The notes: generated by a model not told the origin, from the sequence alone. 64,000 nucleotides of DNA from JAHBNG01 sp039028975 (GCA_039028975.1 JBCCHB010000018.1:62001-126000); one strand, 5' to 3'; counted from the first letter of the stretch, positions 1 to 9,131 are shown. Translations and numbers: made by a program.

Positions 1-311
1 GTCTTGTTTCGCTAATTTGCCGAGCAGCTTCTGTCAAAGCACGCAAAGCACTTTCCCAATTTGGGTAGGAGAATGTGGAATCGGGGGTGCGACCAGCAGC
101 TTCTTCAATTTGAAGTGAGAATCGCTGTAGCAACGTCGCACTATCGTCTCGGGTAGCAAAGAAAAATAGATGGGGCTTGCCCTGAACCCAATGATAGACT
201 AAGCTTGTCTTGCCTACCCGTCTACGCCCATAGAGCACAACCAATTCTGCTCGCCTATTAGCATGACGTGTATCCAAATAGTGTAACTCTCGCTTACGGT
301 TAAGGAGCATA
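1..311 (-). CDS. P-loop ATPase of the archaeal-ATPase (ATPase_2) type, partial
   Basis: Only the N-terminal 103 residues are in the window; the gene runs off the left edge. It starts MLLNRKREL and has the Walker A motif YGRRRVGKTSLV at about residues 28-39, the usual opening of the ATPase_2/DUF234 family (an N-terminal R-E-L followed by LVVLYGRRRVGKT). Such proteins are STAND-related ATPases, often with a nuclease-like C-terminal domain and no settled function. The ATG at 311 was chosen because the family typically begins just before this motif. The C-terminal part cannot be judged here. Confidence 0.8.
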
Positions 312-469
312 AATTTTCCCTACGTGTAGTCTGAATGCAGTTTGTGAAAAAGCTCATTTCAAATGCGTGTTTGTTAGAATAGCATTCAGATTTAGTCATT
401 AGCAGAGTGTATTATACAATGTATAGAATCAATGAACGAAAAGCTATAAGGCCAACCCCGTATACTTTG

Positions 470-613
470 CCAGAAAAGTCGTACTTCGATTTTTGTTCAA
501 TCTATACTGTGGAGAATTCTGAGTGGGAAGGAGATCCCCGTCTTCACGAGGACAGGTCTCATCTTCATAGGGACAAGCTTCCCGTCTGCACGGGAACAAA
601 TTTTTCTGGCAAC
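470..613. repeat. Compound member of the GCCAGAAAAG inverted-repeat family
   Basis: The 402-bp gap between the truncated ATPase and the monooxygenase gene holds no convincing gene. It contains an element that begins GCCAGAAAAGTC and ends TTTTTCTGGC, matching the ends of the 78-bp elements at 21069, 32215, 42310 and 58316. Its interior is longer, with repeated pieces such as CCCGTCTTCACGAGGAC that resemble, in reverse, the interior of the 58316 copy. The flank TATACTTTGCCAG also matches TATACTCTGCCAG beside the 42310 copy. It is probably a non-autonomous mobile or REP-like element; the boundaries are approximate. Confidence 0.55.
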
Positions 614-713
614 CTATATGTATGGGAAAGAGGCGTAGTGATTCCGGTCTATACTGTGCTTATGGCCATCTGTCCCAAGGCTAAGTATACCCGGGTTAGG
701 AATTAGGCAACTC

Positions 714-2069
714 ATGCAATTTGGCATCTTCTACGAACATCAAATTCCCAGGCCATGGAATGAAGGCGACGAACATCAGCTTCTCCAAGACGCCCTAGAC
801 CAAGTCGAATTGGCAGATCAGATCGGCATCGACTACGTATGGGAAGTAGAGCATCACTTTCTAGAGGAGTATTCTCACAGCTCCGCCCCTGAGGTCTTTT
901 TGGCCGCATGTAGCCAGCGAACCCAGCGGATTAAACTGGGCCACGGCATTGTGCTTATGCCACCAGGATACAACCATCCAGCTCGAGTGGCCGAACGCAT
1001 TGCAACCCTGGATTTAGTCAGCAATGGTCGGGTTCAGTGGGGCACGGGTAAGTCCAGCTCAAGGATCGAACTAGAAGGATTTGGCATCGACCCCCAACAG
1101 CGCCACGAAATGTGGTTGGAGACGGTCCACGAGACAGCCAAGATGATGTGCAGCTCTCCCTATCCGGGATACGAAGGAGAATTTTTCTCCATGCCCATGC
1201 GCAATGTGGTCCCCAAACCTATGCAGAAACCCCATCCACCACTGTGGGTAGCCTGTAGCAATCGAGAGACCATCAAAGAATCAGCCCGCCTCGGCATGGG
1301 CGCACTCTGCTTTGCCTTTTTAGATGGTGATGAGGCTAGGCAGTGGGTCAATGAATATTACACCACCTTTAAGAATGAGTGTCAGCCCATTGGCCAAGCC
1401 GTCAACCCCAACATTGCTATGGTGGCTAGCTTTATGTGCCATGAAGATAGCCAATTAGCGGTAGACCGTGGGTTAGAGGGCTTCCAATTCTTTGGCTACG
1501 CGCTGAGCCATTACTACATCACCGGTACCCATGAACCGGGCCGCTTCGACATTTGGGAAGATTTCCAGCAGAACCGTCCACCCCAACGGGAGCCAGTTGG
1601 TTGTATCGGTAATCCGGCTCAGGTACGCGCCCATTTGGCCATGTTAGAAGAGGCTGGCGTCGATCAGGTGATCTTTGTACAGCAGGCTGGCAACAACCGG
1701 CAAGAGCACATCCTCGAATCGCTGCGCATCTTTGGCGAGCAGATCCTCCCCGAATTCAAGGAGCGGGACCCAGCCTATCTAAACCGTAAGGCGGAAGAAC
1801 TGGCTCCTCATATCGAACGTGCGACATCACAGATTGCCCCCTCGCCTGAACCTGATGAGGTTGGATCCGTGGATTCCTATCCCGTATTGGCTCAGAAAAT
1901 GACCACCGAGGCGGGTGCAAATTCTGAAAACGATAGGGATCCTCACAGTGGACCCTCCCAGGCTGGAGATTCGGTGACAGAAGAATCCCAATCTATCGAA
2001 TCACAAAATGGGCATGTCGAAGAGGATCCGGGGATTGAAGCCACCATTTTGGGTGCTAGAATTCATTAG
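714..2069 (+). CDS. LLM-class flavin-dependent oxidoreductase (luciferase-like monooxygenase)
   Basis: The protein has 451 residues. The N-terminal 340 or so form a bacterial-luciferase TIM barrel: it opens MQFGIFYEHQ, has the early motif EVEHHFLEEYSHSS, the conserved LGHGIVLMPPGYNHPARVAERIATLD stretch (about residues 76-102, split here only by length) and GRVQWGTGKSS. Members use reduced FMN to oxygenate organic substrates; the substrate cannot be read from sequence. The family is usually 330-380 residues long. Here an acidic, Ser/Pro-rich tail of about 80 residues follows (QIAPSPEPDEVGSV onward), with no recognisable fold. The stop TAG lies inside the left end of a dispersed repeat (2066-2164), so the tail may be partly repeat-derived or newly extended. 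The Zn alcohol dehydrogenase gene follows 104 bp later. Confidence 0.88.
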   Translation: MQFGIFYEHQIPRPWNEGDEHQLLQDALDQVELADQIGIDYVWEVEHHFLEEYSHSSAPEVFLAACSQRTQRIKLGHGIVLMPPGYNHPARVAERIATLDLVSNGRVQWGTGKSSSRIELEGFGIDPQQRHEMWLETVHETAKMMCSSPYPGYEGEFFSMPMRNVVPKPMQKPHPPLWVACSNRETIKESARLGMGALCFAFLDGDEARQWVNEYYTTFKNECQPIGQAVNPNIAMVASFMCHEDSQLAVDRGLEGFQFFGYALSHYYITGTHEPGRFDIWEDFQQNRPPQREPVGCIGNPAQVRAHLAMLEEAGVDQVIFVQQAGNNRQEHILESLRIFGEQILPEFKERDPAYLNRKAEELAPHIERATSQIAPSPEPDEVGSVDSYPVLAQKMTTEAGANSENDRDPHSGPSQAGDSVTEESQSIESQNGHVEEDPGIEATILGARIH

Positions 2070-2164
2070 GAACGAGAATTGAATAAAACCAAACGAAAGA
2101 TCTCTCGGGTACTCGAGATGACAGGAGCGAAGTTTCGGGTTTTATTTGATCTTGATTCATTAGG
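2066..2164 (+). repeat. Dispersed repeat, family R2, copy 1
   Basis: This 99-bp element starts TTAGGAACGAGAATTGAATA and ends TTTTATTTGATCTTGATTCATTAGG. It is imperfectly palindromic: an AATAAAACC arm on the left and a GGTTTTATT arm on the right. Its core CTCGGGTACTCGAGATGACAG recurs almost unchanged in the copy at 42773-42869. The 10-mer ATTCATTAGG occurs at both edges (2061-2070 and 2155-2164). The LLM stop codon is inside the element, and its right end abuts the ribosome binding site of the next gene. The outer ends resemble those of family R1. Confidence 0.75.
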
Positions 2165-2173
2165 GGGAAGATT

Positions 2174-3202
2174 ATGCAAGGCGTTGCCAAATTAGAGCGT
2201 GGAGAAGGTCATGTAGGTCTGCTGGATGTCGCCGAGCCTGAAGTGATGCCCGGCTACGTGCTGATTGAAGTCAAGGCTGCCGGGCTATGCGGCACGGATA
2301 TTCACATCTATCATGACGAATACCCCACCAAGCCGCCGGTGATTATGGGGCATGAAGTAGCGGGTACAGTAGTGGAGGTGGGTGAAAATGTAGCCAGTTG
2401 CCAAACTGGCGATCGAGTTACGAGCGAAACCTATTTTTACGTCTGTGGTCAGTGCCAATTCTGCCGGGATGGGTATGTCAACCTCTGCCTGCAGCGGCTC
2501 TCAATTGGTTCTGGTGTACACGGTGCCTTTGCTCAATATGTTCTGGTTCCAGAGCAGAATATCCATCACTTGCCTCCCTCCATAGACGAGATGACTGGTG
2601 CACTGACGGAACCCTTGGCCTGCTGCGTCCACGCTTTGGAACGGACTCGGGTAGAGCCAGGCGAAATTGTTGTTGTGTCCGGACCGGGGGCCATCGGCTT
2701 GCTTATGATGCAAGTCGTCAAAGCCGCAGGTGTGACGATTGTTCTACTGGGGACCAACTCGGATGAATCCCGGCTGGCGTTAGGGCAAGAGTTAGGGGCG
2801 GATGTCATAATCAATGTACAGGCCCAAGACGCCCGCGCAACCATCGACGAGATGACCAACGGGCTGGGCGCTGATGCCGTCTTTGAATGCTCCGGGGCCG
2901 CGCCATCTGCCCGCAACTGCTTGGAACTGGTACGACGCCAGGGGCGGTATGCCCAAGTGGGCCTCTTTGGCAAACCCATCCAGTGGGATCAGGATGAAAT
3001 CTGCTACAAAGAGGTGCAAATCAGCGGCAGCTTTGCCACCGTACCCAGCTCATGGCGCAAAGCACTGTCCCTTCTCGCCAACGGCCAAGTCCAGACACGT
3101 CCCCTAATTACCCACACATGGGCCATTGCAGAGTGGCAACAAGCGTTTGATACATTTGAGCGGAGGGAGGGCTTGAAGAATGTATTGGTGCCGAATGGTT
3201 GA
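2174..3202 (+). CDS. Zinc-dependent medium-chain alcohol dehydrogenase (threonine dehydrogenase-like)
   Basis: The protein has 342 residues, full length for the MDR family. It uses NAD(P) to oxidise an alcohol or sugar alcohol. Catalytic zinc ligands are visible as C39 (AAGLCGTDIH) and H60-E61 (MGHE); structural zinc cysteines are C91, C94, C97 and C105. A Rossmann glycine motif GPGAIG is near residue 170. The GLCGTDIHIYHDEY segment resembles L-threonine 3-dehydrogenase and sorbitol dehydrogenase. The start is supported by the purine-rich GGGGGAAG just upstream. Its place beside an aldo/keto reductase, enolase-type dehydratase and aldolase suggests sugar or sugar-acid oxidation, but that is inference. 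Confidence 0.9.
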   Translation: MQGVAKLERGEGHVGLLDVAEPEVMPGYVLIEVKAAGLCGTDIHIYHDEYPTKPPVIMGHEVAGTVVEVGENVASCQTGDRVTSETYFYVCGQCQFCRDGYVNLCLQRLSIGSGVHGAFAQYVLVPEQNIHHLPPSIDEMTGALTEPLACCVHALERTRVEPGEIVVVSGPGAIGLLMMQVVKAAGVTIVLLGTNSDESRLALGQELGADVIINVQAQDARATIDEMTNGLGADAVFECSGAAPSARNCLELVRRQGRYAQVGLFGKPIQWDQDEICYKEVQISGSFATVPSSWRKALSLLANGQVQTRPLITHTWAIAEWQQAFDTFERREGLKNVLVPNG

Positions 3203-3211
3203 TTTGGAATC

Positions 3212-3970
3212 TTAATACCGCATCCGAAAATCATTCTGCCCTGACCGATCTATCCCTCTCATTAGATAGATGGTTCGCTGAGACATGTGGCGCGGCCCAT
3301 CGTTTTGGGTACGAGTTAGTTGGTCATGACGATAGACCGATGTGGTGGGCATATAACGCAACGTCATGCCTCGGCGCGAGTGCTCCGAATGATTAGGTTC
3401 AGATCCATGATAGAGATAGACATCATGCAGCGAAATCTGCCCTGGTTCCAGAACAATATCGACAGCGTCTGCTTCGTCAAATTCATTGGCATCCAGTTCC
3501 AAGTTGAGTGCAATGCCTTCTGCATTACTGACGTTGTGCTTGGCTAGCGTTTTGGCTTTGTGAGATCCCGGAATCACCCGGAGACAGCCATTCTCTCTTG
3601 TGGCTGGATCGATGGCAATCCAGGCTGTGCAGGTCGCCAATGGATCAATGGGCCAATATTCACCATCTTGGTGCCAGGGCGTCTTGGTTCCCACCTTGGC
3701 TGGCTTAGCAAAAAAGCTAGAATTCCATAGCGCTACATCCTCGCCAATAAGCTGTTTCACCATATCCAGAACTTCTGGAATCCGCGCTACGTTGAGAAAC
3801 CAAGTGTCAAAGGCCAATAGGGCAGAACAGTAATCACTGAATTCAGGATGCCTTTCTAGCAATCGAGTGTGGGCTTGGCGAATATCCTCAACTACATCAG
3901 AAGGCAGGCGAAAGTCTGGGGTGACGAATCCGTCTTGGTGGTAGCGTTCAATTTGTTCATCAGTTAGCAT
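3212..3970 (-). CDS. Phytanoyl-CoA dioxygenase (PhyH) family protein
   Basis: The protein has 252 residues, typical for the bacterial PhyH family of Fe(II)/2-oxoglutarate dioxygenases. The metal triad is visible: H100 and D102 in PWHQDGEYW, and distal H188 in YLYHGSEPNH. The 2-oxoglutarate-binding arginine is likely R200 in RRGMTLRY. The typical GCLRVIPGSHK strand is at about residues 128-138. The family hydroxylates many small molecules besides phytanoyl-CoA, so the substrate is unknown. It converges with the alcohol dehydrogenase (9 bp between stops) and lies 32 bp downstream of the aldo/keto reductase start-to-stop unit, probably in one transcript with it. Confidence 0.9.
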   Translation of the reverse strand: MLTDEQIERYHQDGFVTPDFRLPSDVVEDIRQAHTRLLERHPEFSDYCSALLAFDTWFLNVARIPEVLDMVKQLIGEDVALWNSSFFAKPAKVGTKTPWHQDGEYWPIDPLATCTAWIAIDPATRENGCLRVIPGSHKAKTLAKHNVSNAEGIALNLELDANEFDEADAVDIVLEPGQISLHDVYLYHGSEPNHSEHSRRGMTLRYMPTTSVYRHDQLTRTQNDGPRHMSQRTIYLMRGIDRSGQNDFRMRY

Positions 3971-4002
3971 AGCAAAATATCTCCGTTATCTTGTGTGCAT
4001 TC

Positions 4003-4968
4003 CTAAACGGTCCTAGCCAGCCCTGCTGCTTCTAGGTCTGCCCAAAGTCCATCTGGAATAGGCTGCTGAATCAAATCCAGATTGGCTTCTAACTCCTGCA
4101 GGTTGGCGCTACCTGGAATAACCGACGCAACGGTCCCATGCCGCAACGGATACTGAAGGGCAGCCGCCCGAATGTCGACTTGGTGGTCATCACAAACTTC
4201 CCGGATGGCCTGAGCGCGTGCCCACCGATCGTCATCGACGGGTTTGTAATCATAAGTCGCTTGGTCCCGATCTGCCCTGGCAAGTAGACCTGAGTTGTAG
4301 GGACCACCGATGATAATGGAGACATTCTGCTTCAAGCATTTGGGCAGCAGGTCATCTAATGGTTCCTGTTCCAGTAAGGTGAATCGGCCAGCCAGAAGGA
4401 AACAATCCACATCAAACAGATCCATAATTTGACTACAAACGGGGGCCTCATTGACGCCCAAGCCAAAGGCACGGATCACCCCCTCTTTGCGTAAATCGGT
4501 CAGCGCAGGCAGAATGCCATTCACGGCAGTCTCAAAGATGCCTGGCTGCTTGTCACCATGGGTCCATACATCAATATCGTGGCAGAGAAGGATGTCGACT
4601 CTGTCCAACCCTAGCCTCTCTAAGCTGGCTTCCAAAGAGCGCCGAGTCGCGTCATAGCTGTAATCGTACTCAATTTCTAGTTTCGTCTGGTCCTCATTAG
4701 ATGGAACCAGGATCCGCCCGGCTTTGGTAGAGAGGATAATTTCATCTCGGGGTAATTGAGATAAACCAGTTCCCACCCGTTTTTCACTCACCCCTGTGCC
4801 ATAGAGTGGGGCGGTATCAAAATAGCGGATCCCTCCATCATAGGCTCGCTGCATAATTTGGGTGGATTCTGCAACCGTTAGGTCAGCAGCACCAATGGGG
4901 GCACCGCCAAATCCTAGTGTAGTAACTTCAATATCCGTTTGGCCGATGCGGCGTCTTTCAAGCGTCAA
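4003..4968 (-). CDS. Aldo/keto reductase (D-threo-aldose 1-dehydrogenase-like)
   Basis: The protein has 321 residues. The AKR catalytic tetrad is complete: D51 and Y56 (YFDTAPLYG), K82 (STKAGR) and H130 (DILLCHD). The GFGGAPIG start and the SEKRVGTGLS segment resemble the D-threo-aldose/L-fucose 1-dehydrogenase branch, which oxidises free aldoses to lactones with NAD(P). The start codon is TTG at 4968: it follows AGGAG at a 6-nt spacing (AGGAGAACAACTTG), and no better ATG lies nearby. The neighbours (enolase-type dehydratase, DHDPS-type aldolase, sulfatase) fit a non-phosphorylating deoxysugar pathway, but the exact substrate is inference. Confidence 0.88.
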   Translation of the reverse strand: MTLERRRIGQTDIEVTTLGFGGAPIGAADLTVAESTQIMQRAYDGGIRYFDTAPLYGTGVSEKRVGTGLSQLPRDEIILSTKAGRILVPSNEDQTKLEIEYDYSYDATRRSLEASLERLGLDRVDILLCHDIDVWTHGDKQPGIFETAVNGILPALTDLRKEGVIRAFGLGVNEAPVCSQIMDLFDVDCFLLAGRFTLLEQEPLDDLLPKCLKQNVSIIIGGPYNSGLLARADRDQATYDYKPVDDDRWARAQAIREVCDDHQVDIRAAALQYPLRHGTVASVIPGSANLQELEANLDLIQQPIPDGLWADLEAAGLARTV

Positions 4969-5138
4969 GTTGTTCTCCTTTGTGAATGATTAAAGCACTT
5001 TGGGGATTCAGGGAGACACTTAATCTAACCGTGAAGTTCTTGAAGGAAATGAAGATTTAGTCCCTCTTTCTTCATGCCCTTCATGCCCTTCATGGTTCCT
5101 TTTGGTTTGGCACCTCCTGAGGCCCGGTGGAATTATGA

Positions 5139-5555
5139 TTAATCTGCTTTGGCAGCTTTATGCTTATATTCCTCAAGTGGACCGTTGGCCTCTTTCCAAG
5201 CTGTAAAGCCGCCGCCAATGTGGCCGACATTGCTCATACCCATCTCGTAGAGTGTTTTCGTCGCCAATGCGGAACGCCAGCCAGATGCACAATAAAGTAC
5301 ATAGGACTTATCCTCGGAGCCAAAGATCTCTCGGTAATACGGACTTTCCGGATCAAACCAGAACTCCAGCATCCCCCGAGGGGCGTGAACAGCGCCAGCC
5401 ACTTTACCCGTCTTCTCTAACTCACGTACATCGCGAATATCAACAAAAACAACATCCTGGCTCCCTGCCAAAGCCACTGCCTCTTCAATTGGATATGTTC
5501 GGATAACTTCTTCCGCTTCAGCAACGAGTTGTTTACAACCCTTGGTTATCGTCAT
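5139..5555 (-). CDS. Single-domain rhodanese-like protein
   Basis: The protein has 138 residues and one rhodanese domain. The active-site cysteine is C89 in YCASGWRSA, with the usual conserved VFVDIRDVRELEKTGKVAGA stretch (residues about 36-55) and the C-terminal GGFTAWKEANGP. Such domains carry sulfur as a persulfide; the partner is unknown. The insertion FWFDPESPYYREIF is typical of the longer single-domain forms. A clear AGGAG lies just before the ATG. There is no obvious functional link to the neighbouring sugar genes. Confidence 0.9.
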   Translation of the reverse strand: MTITKGCKQLVAEAEEVIRTYPIEEAVALAGSQDVVFVDIRDVRELEKTGKVAGAVHAPRGMLEFWFDPESPYYREIFGSEDKSYVLYCASGWRSALATKTLYEMGMSNVGHIGGGFTAWKEANGPLEEYKHKAAKAD

Positions 5556-5606
5556 ATTTATCTCCTAATCATTCTGGTTCTCTGAGGAAATATGGGGTGG
5601 ATTGAG

Positions 5607-5676
5607 TGTAGCCCGTCCTTTTAGGGCGGGAGGCATCCGGTGTGCCTGAGTCACCGCCCTAAAAGGACGGGCTACA
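5607..5676. repeat. Perfect 23-bp palindrome with 24-bp loop
   Basis: The arms 5607-5629 (TGTAGCCCGTCC then TTTTAGGGCGG) and 5654-5676 are perfect reverse complements. They would form a strong hairpin in RNA or DNA. The element lies upstream of the rhodanese gene and downstream of the esterase gene. There is no U-run, so it is not a standard terminator; it resembles REP/MITE palindromes. No second copy was found in this window. Confidence 0.85.
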
Positions 5677-5759
5677 ACATCGCCATGTTTCAGGGTCACC
5701 CCACAAAAGCTCAAACAACCATCATTCTTAACAATATTATGGGACGAAGATCAACTTCA

Positions 5760-6593
5760 CTAAATCAACTTTAGATCTCTTAGCCAGGCTTCGCATAAAT
5801 TCATCCAGTACCCAGATGGGCCGCCCTGAAGCCCCATACCAAATCCATGGGAGCCGCTGCGGAAAACGTGCAATTCCACGTCGACATTCTCCTGGAGCAA
5901 AGTGGCTGCAGCCTGGGCGGTTCCGTGAGCAGGCGTCAACATATCATCGCCGGCTACGGCCATGAACAGGGGATTCAGCTTGACGTAGTCGGTAGGCAAT
6001 TCCTGGGGAAGGGCTGGGTAAATGGCGATAGTGAAGTCTGGCGTACAATCTTGCTGTTCAATATCATCTCCACCATTGGGATTTCCTTTATCTGCTTGTG
6101 CAGCAAGCCGCAATATTAGATGCCCACCAGCAGAGAAGCCCATGGTGCCGATTCTATTTGGGGCAATATTCCATTGGGTTGCATTGTGACGCACAATCCG
6201 CATGACGCGCTTGGCATCAGCTAGCGTTGCCTTCATCACCATAGCCATCAGTTTTTCATTGCCAAAAATCGACTCGTCCTGAGGGCCGGTTCGATATTTT
6301 ACAACAATGGCTGTCATTCCTAGCCTATTTAGCCAGCGTCCTGCATCATACCCCTCTTTGTCGATCCAGACATCCCGATATCCACCACCGGGAAAGATGA
6401 CCACAGCTGTCCCCGTGTTCTTATCGGAAGGTGGCTGATGGAGGGAAAAGGTTGGGCTGCTCACCCAACCGTACATGCGGTTGAGGCGTTGATCGGATTC
6501 GGTATGATTCGGAAATATTTCGGCTTGCGTATGTTGTAATAGACCATCTGGAGGCCCGTCAGGCCAAAGGCTATGCTGCTCTGGATTATTCAT
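5760..6593 (-). CDS. Alpha/beta hydrolase, acetyl-xylan-esterase-like (BD-FAE type)
   Basis: The protein has about 277 residues from the ATG at 6593. It shows the oxyanion-hole stretch VVIFPGGGYRDVW, the nucleophile elbow GFSAGGH with the catalytic Ser, a late Asp in VAGDDMLTP and the His in GSHGFGMG. This is the pattern of carbohydrate deacetylases and feruloyl esterases sold as xylanase-associated. No signal peptide is seen, so it would act on imported acetylated sugars. The reading frame stays open to 6641, but starting there would overlap the sulfatase; the ATG at 6593 lies just after the sulfatase stop (6599). It is the third gene of the aldolase-sulfatase-esterase operon. Confidence 0.83.
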   Translation of the reverse strand: MNNPEQHSLWPDGPPDGLLQHTQAEIFPNHTESDQRLNRMYGWVSSPTFSLHQPPSDKNTGTAVVIFPGGGYRDVWIDKEGYDAGRWLNRLGMTAIVVKYRTGPQDESIFGNEKLMAMVMKATLADAKRVMRIVRHNATQWNIAPNRIGTMGFSAGGHLILRLAAQADKGNPNGGDDIEQQDCTPDFTIAIYPALPQELPTDYVKLNPLFMAVAGDDMLTPAHGTAQAAATLLQENVDVELHVFRSGSHGFGMGLQGGPSGYWMNLCEAWLRDLKLI

Positions 6594-6598
6594 GTTTT

Positions 6599-8011
6599 CT
6601 AGGTTATCCAATCGTTGTGGGCCAAAGCCCAGGCGTTGCATTGAGCGTGCAGCGCTTGAACAGTATCATGGTGTGAAGGATCTGCCGCTAAATTCTCCAT
6701 CTCCAGTGGATCATTTCCCAAATCATACAACTCCGCCATATCATCTGGGTCATAGACATACTTGTATCGCTCTGTGATCACGGCGCGACGAATATCTCCT
6801 ACCGTTGGGTTGCCCGAATACTGGCAGAAAATAGATGTAGCAGGCAAATGTTCACCATCTACAAGGGGTGGGAAGAGTGAACGGCCATCTAGGGTATGTG
6901 GCTTGGCGATTCCAGCAAAATCGAGCAAAGTCGGCACCACATCCAAATGAGACACTGGTGAGTCAATCGTCTGGGCCAAGATAGTTGGCCCACAAAAAAC
7001 CATTGGCACACGTATGGCCTGCTCATACATCTCCATCTTCTGATACAAACCATGTTGGCCCAGGTGATCACCGTGATCGGACATAAACGCAGTCACTATA
7101 TTGTCATTAAAGCCAGTTGACTCCAAAGTACTCAAGACCCGACCAATCCACTCATCTGCTAGATTGACCAAGCCGAGGTGGGCGGCCCAGACTGTACGCC
7201 ATTGATCAAGCGAAACATCTGCCGCAAGTTGGGCTGGTACCCCCTCTCTTCGATTGGTCGGTTCGTTCTGAGCAGGTCTATTCACGTTGGCAGGCAATTC
7301 AATCTGACCTGGATCAAAGCGTGAGGCAAAAGGCTCGGGAACTCGCAAGGGGGGATGGGGTGCCCACAGATAGAGGAAGAGAGCAAATGGCCGAGCAGGC
7401 GACTCTGTTGAACGAGTCTGTAAAAACTCGGTGGCTTCCTGGCAGAAGTAGCTGTCTTTGAAATGCTCAGAGGGAAAAGGCCACTCGTTTACATGGGTAT
7501 TTGAATAGCTGGCCTCTACCCTTGTCCCGTCCTGCTTTTCAAATACCCTTCGTTTGTAAGCGTCCATTCCCTCCGGCGGCGTGTCGTCAATCCCTTGATT
7601 GGCCAGATATTGGGCATAGTCACCATTATCGATCCATTTGGCAAATGGCACCCGCTGGCGAATGGGCGGATTTACTTTGATGTGGTCGATGCCTATATGG
7701 GCCACGTCGTACCCACCCTCACTCAGATATTGATGGATAGGTTGATGATCACCGGCGCGCTGCCCCTTCCAGTCATTAAAGACCACACCGTTGGCAGTAG
7801 GATAGATACCCGTTGCCAGCGCGGTTCGCGCGGGGACGCAGATAGGTGAAGCGTTATATGCCCTGGAGAAGACAGTACCTTGAGATGCCAATCGATTTAA
7901 ATTGGGGGTGACTTCCACACCACATTGAACCATACCCAAACTATCGGCCCGCTGGTGATCCGTGACGATAAAGAGAATGTTGGGGCGCTCTTGGTTTTGC
8001 TCTCTTTTCAT
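6599..8011 (-). CDS. Sulfatase (type I, formylglycine-dependent)
   Basis: The protein has 470 residues. The maturation signature C-x-P-x-R is present as C58-V-P-A-R (SPICVPARTALATG), so the Cys would be converted to formylglycine. The N-terminal metal site NILFIVTDHQRADS and the later MSDHGDHLGQHG are typical. Choline-sulfatase and polysaccharide sulfatases both look like this. No signal peptide is visible, which points to cytoplasmic sulfate removal from an imported saccharide or small ester. Its ATG overlaps the TGA of the preceding aldolase gene (TGATG), so translation is probably coupled. Confidence 0.92.
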   Translation of the reverse strand: MKREQNQERPNILFIVTDHQRADSLGMVQCGVEVTPNLNRLASQGTVFSRAYNASPICVPARTALATGIYPTANGVVFNDWKGQRAGDHQPIHQYLSEGGYDVAHIGIDHIKVNPPIRQRVPFAKWIDNGDYAQYLANQGIDDTPPEGMDAYKRRVFEKQDGTRVEASYSNTHVNEWPFPSEHFKDSYFCQEATEFLQTRSTESPARPFALFLYLWAPHPPLRVPEPFASRFDPGQIELPANVNRPAQNEPTNRREGVPAQLAADVSLDQWRTVWAAHLGLVNLADEWIGRVLSTLESTGFNDNIVTAFMSDHGDHLGQHGLYQKMEMYEQAIRVPMVFCGPTILAQTIDSPVSHLDVVPTLLDFAGIAKPHTLDGRSLFPPLVDGEHLPATSIFCQYSGNPTVGDIRRAVITERYKYVYDPDDMAELYDLGNDPLEMENLAADPSHHDTVQALHAQCNAWALAHNDWIT

Positions 8012-8928
8012 CAGGCAACCATTGGTGCCTCAACCGGATCCAGTTCCAGTTTGGTCAGGGCAGCCATCAAGTCACTGCGCTCCGCTGCAGAGAGTGGCTC
8101 CATAGGCGGACGAGGCGCGCCGCAATCGATGCCCAGCCGTTCGCTCAATACCACTTTGGCAATGGCGTGGAATCGAAATGGCTTGACCAGATCGCCCACT
8201 TTGGACGCATTTTCCTGAGCCACTTGCGCTGCAGCCAAATCGCCTGCCTGATAGGCTTCCCAAATGGCGACCCATCGTTCTGGAACCATGTTAGGCGGTC
8301 CGTCCACACAGCCAACTGCACCGATGGTCATGGCAGGGAGCATAAGGCGACAGTTGCCCACAAAGCAGGCCAACCCCATATTGGCAAATTCTCGTACAAA
8401 GCCTTGATAGGGAGCAGAGTGCTTCAAACCGGTTAATTGGGGAACCTCCTCTTGGATCTTGCTCATGAGAGCAGGCGTAATCTCCACGTTGGTAGATTGG
8501 GGCAGATTGTAGACAAAGAGGGGGAGGTTTGCCGCTTCGGCCACGACGCGATAGTGTTCAACAATCGCATCATCACTTTGCCCATAGAAGAAGGGCGGTA
8601 CGCAGCAGATGGCCTCAACACCTACTTTGGCCGCATGTTCAGCCAGCCGCGCGGCCCGAACGGTTGTGGATGCGCCCACATGCATAATGTTGTGGATGCG
8701 CCCCTGGTTCTGATCAGCAACGATCTCGGCAATGCGCATGTTCTCTTCATCAGTCAGCAAGATGCTTTCCCCTGTACCGCCCGCTACCCAGAAGCCGTGG
8801 ACGCCGGCTTGGATGTTGAACTCCATCACTTGGCGATAGGCTTTTTCATTCAGTTTGCCATCAGCGGTCATGGGCGTGATGATGGCGGGGACGATCCCCT
8901 TGAAGTCGGCTGCTTTAAGATCAGGCAT
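8011..8928 (-). CDS. DHDPS/N-acetylneuraminate lyase family aldolase
   Basis: The protein has 305 residues, a class I aldolase barrel. The Schiff-base lysine is K169 (LTGLKHSA) and the catalytic tyrosine is Y140 (FVYNLP). A GGTGES motif at residues 50-55 takes the place of the GTTGE of true DapA. Members outside lysine synthesis cleave or dehydrate 2-keto-3-deoxy sugar acids, which would suit the enolase-type dehydratase encoded divergently next door. AGGAGG precedes the ATG by about 8 nt. First gene of the three-gene operon with the sulfatase and esterase. Confidence 0.88.
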   Translation of the reverse strand: MPDLKAADFKGIVPAIITPMTADGKLNEKAYRQVMEFNIQAGVHGFWVAGGTGESILLTDEENMRIAEIVADQNQGRIHNIMHVGASTTVRAARLAEHAAKVGVEAICCVPPFFYGQSDDAIVEHYRVVAEAANLPLFVYNLPQSTNVEITPALMSKIQEEVPQLTGLKHSAPYQGFVREFANMGLACFVGNCRLMLPAMTIGAVGCVDGPPNMVPERWVAIWEAYQAGDLAAAQVAQENASKVGDLVKPFRFHAIAKVVLSERLGIDCGAPRPPMEPLSAAERSDLMAALTKLELDPVEAPMVA

Positions 8929-9131
8929 GGTTGGTTCCTCCTATTTGAAAAACTGAACAGTTCTTCTTGGCTGTACGTGAATGCAATTTTTGTTCTTGTT
9001 TTATTGCTTGCGCATTGACTCCTAGCGTAAAATGGGGAAGGAGTGTATTCTACTATAGAATGAGACGTGAACTCTAAATCAACCCATCCCCACTTCCCGA
9101 ATCCAAACCCGAATGCAAAGAGGAAACCCAA

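Noticed and set aside
407..706. Open frame of 99 codons upstream of the monooxygenase gene
   Set aside because: It overlaps a compound inverted repeat, has no ribosome binding site and an odd composition.
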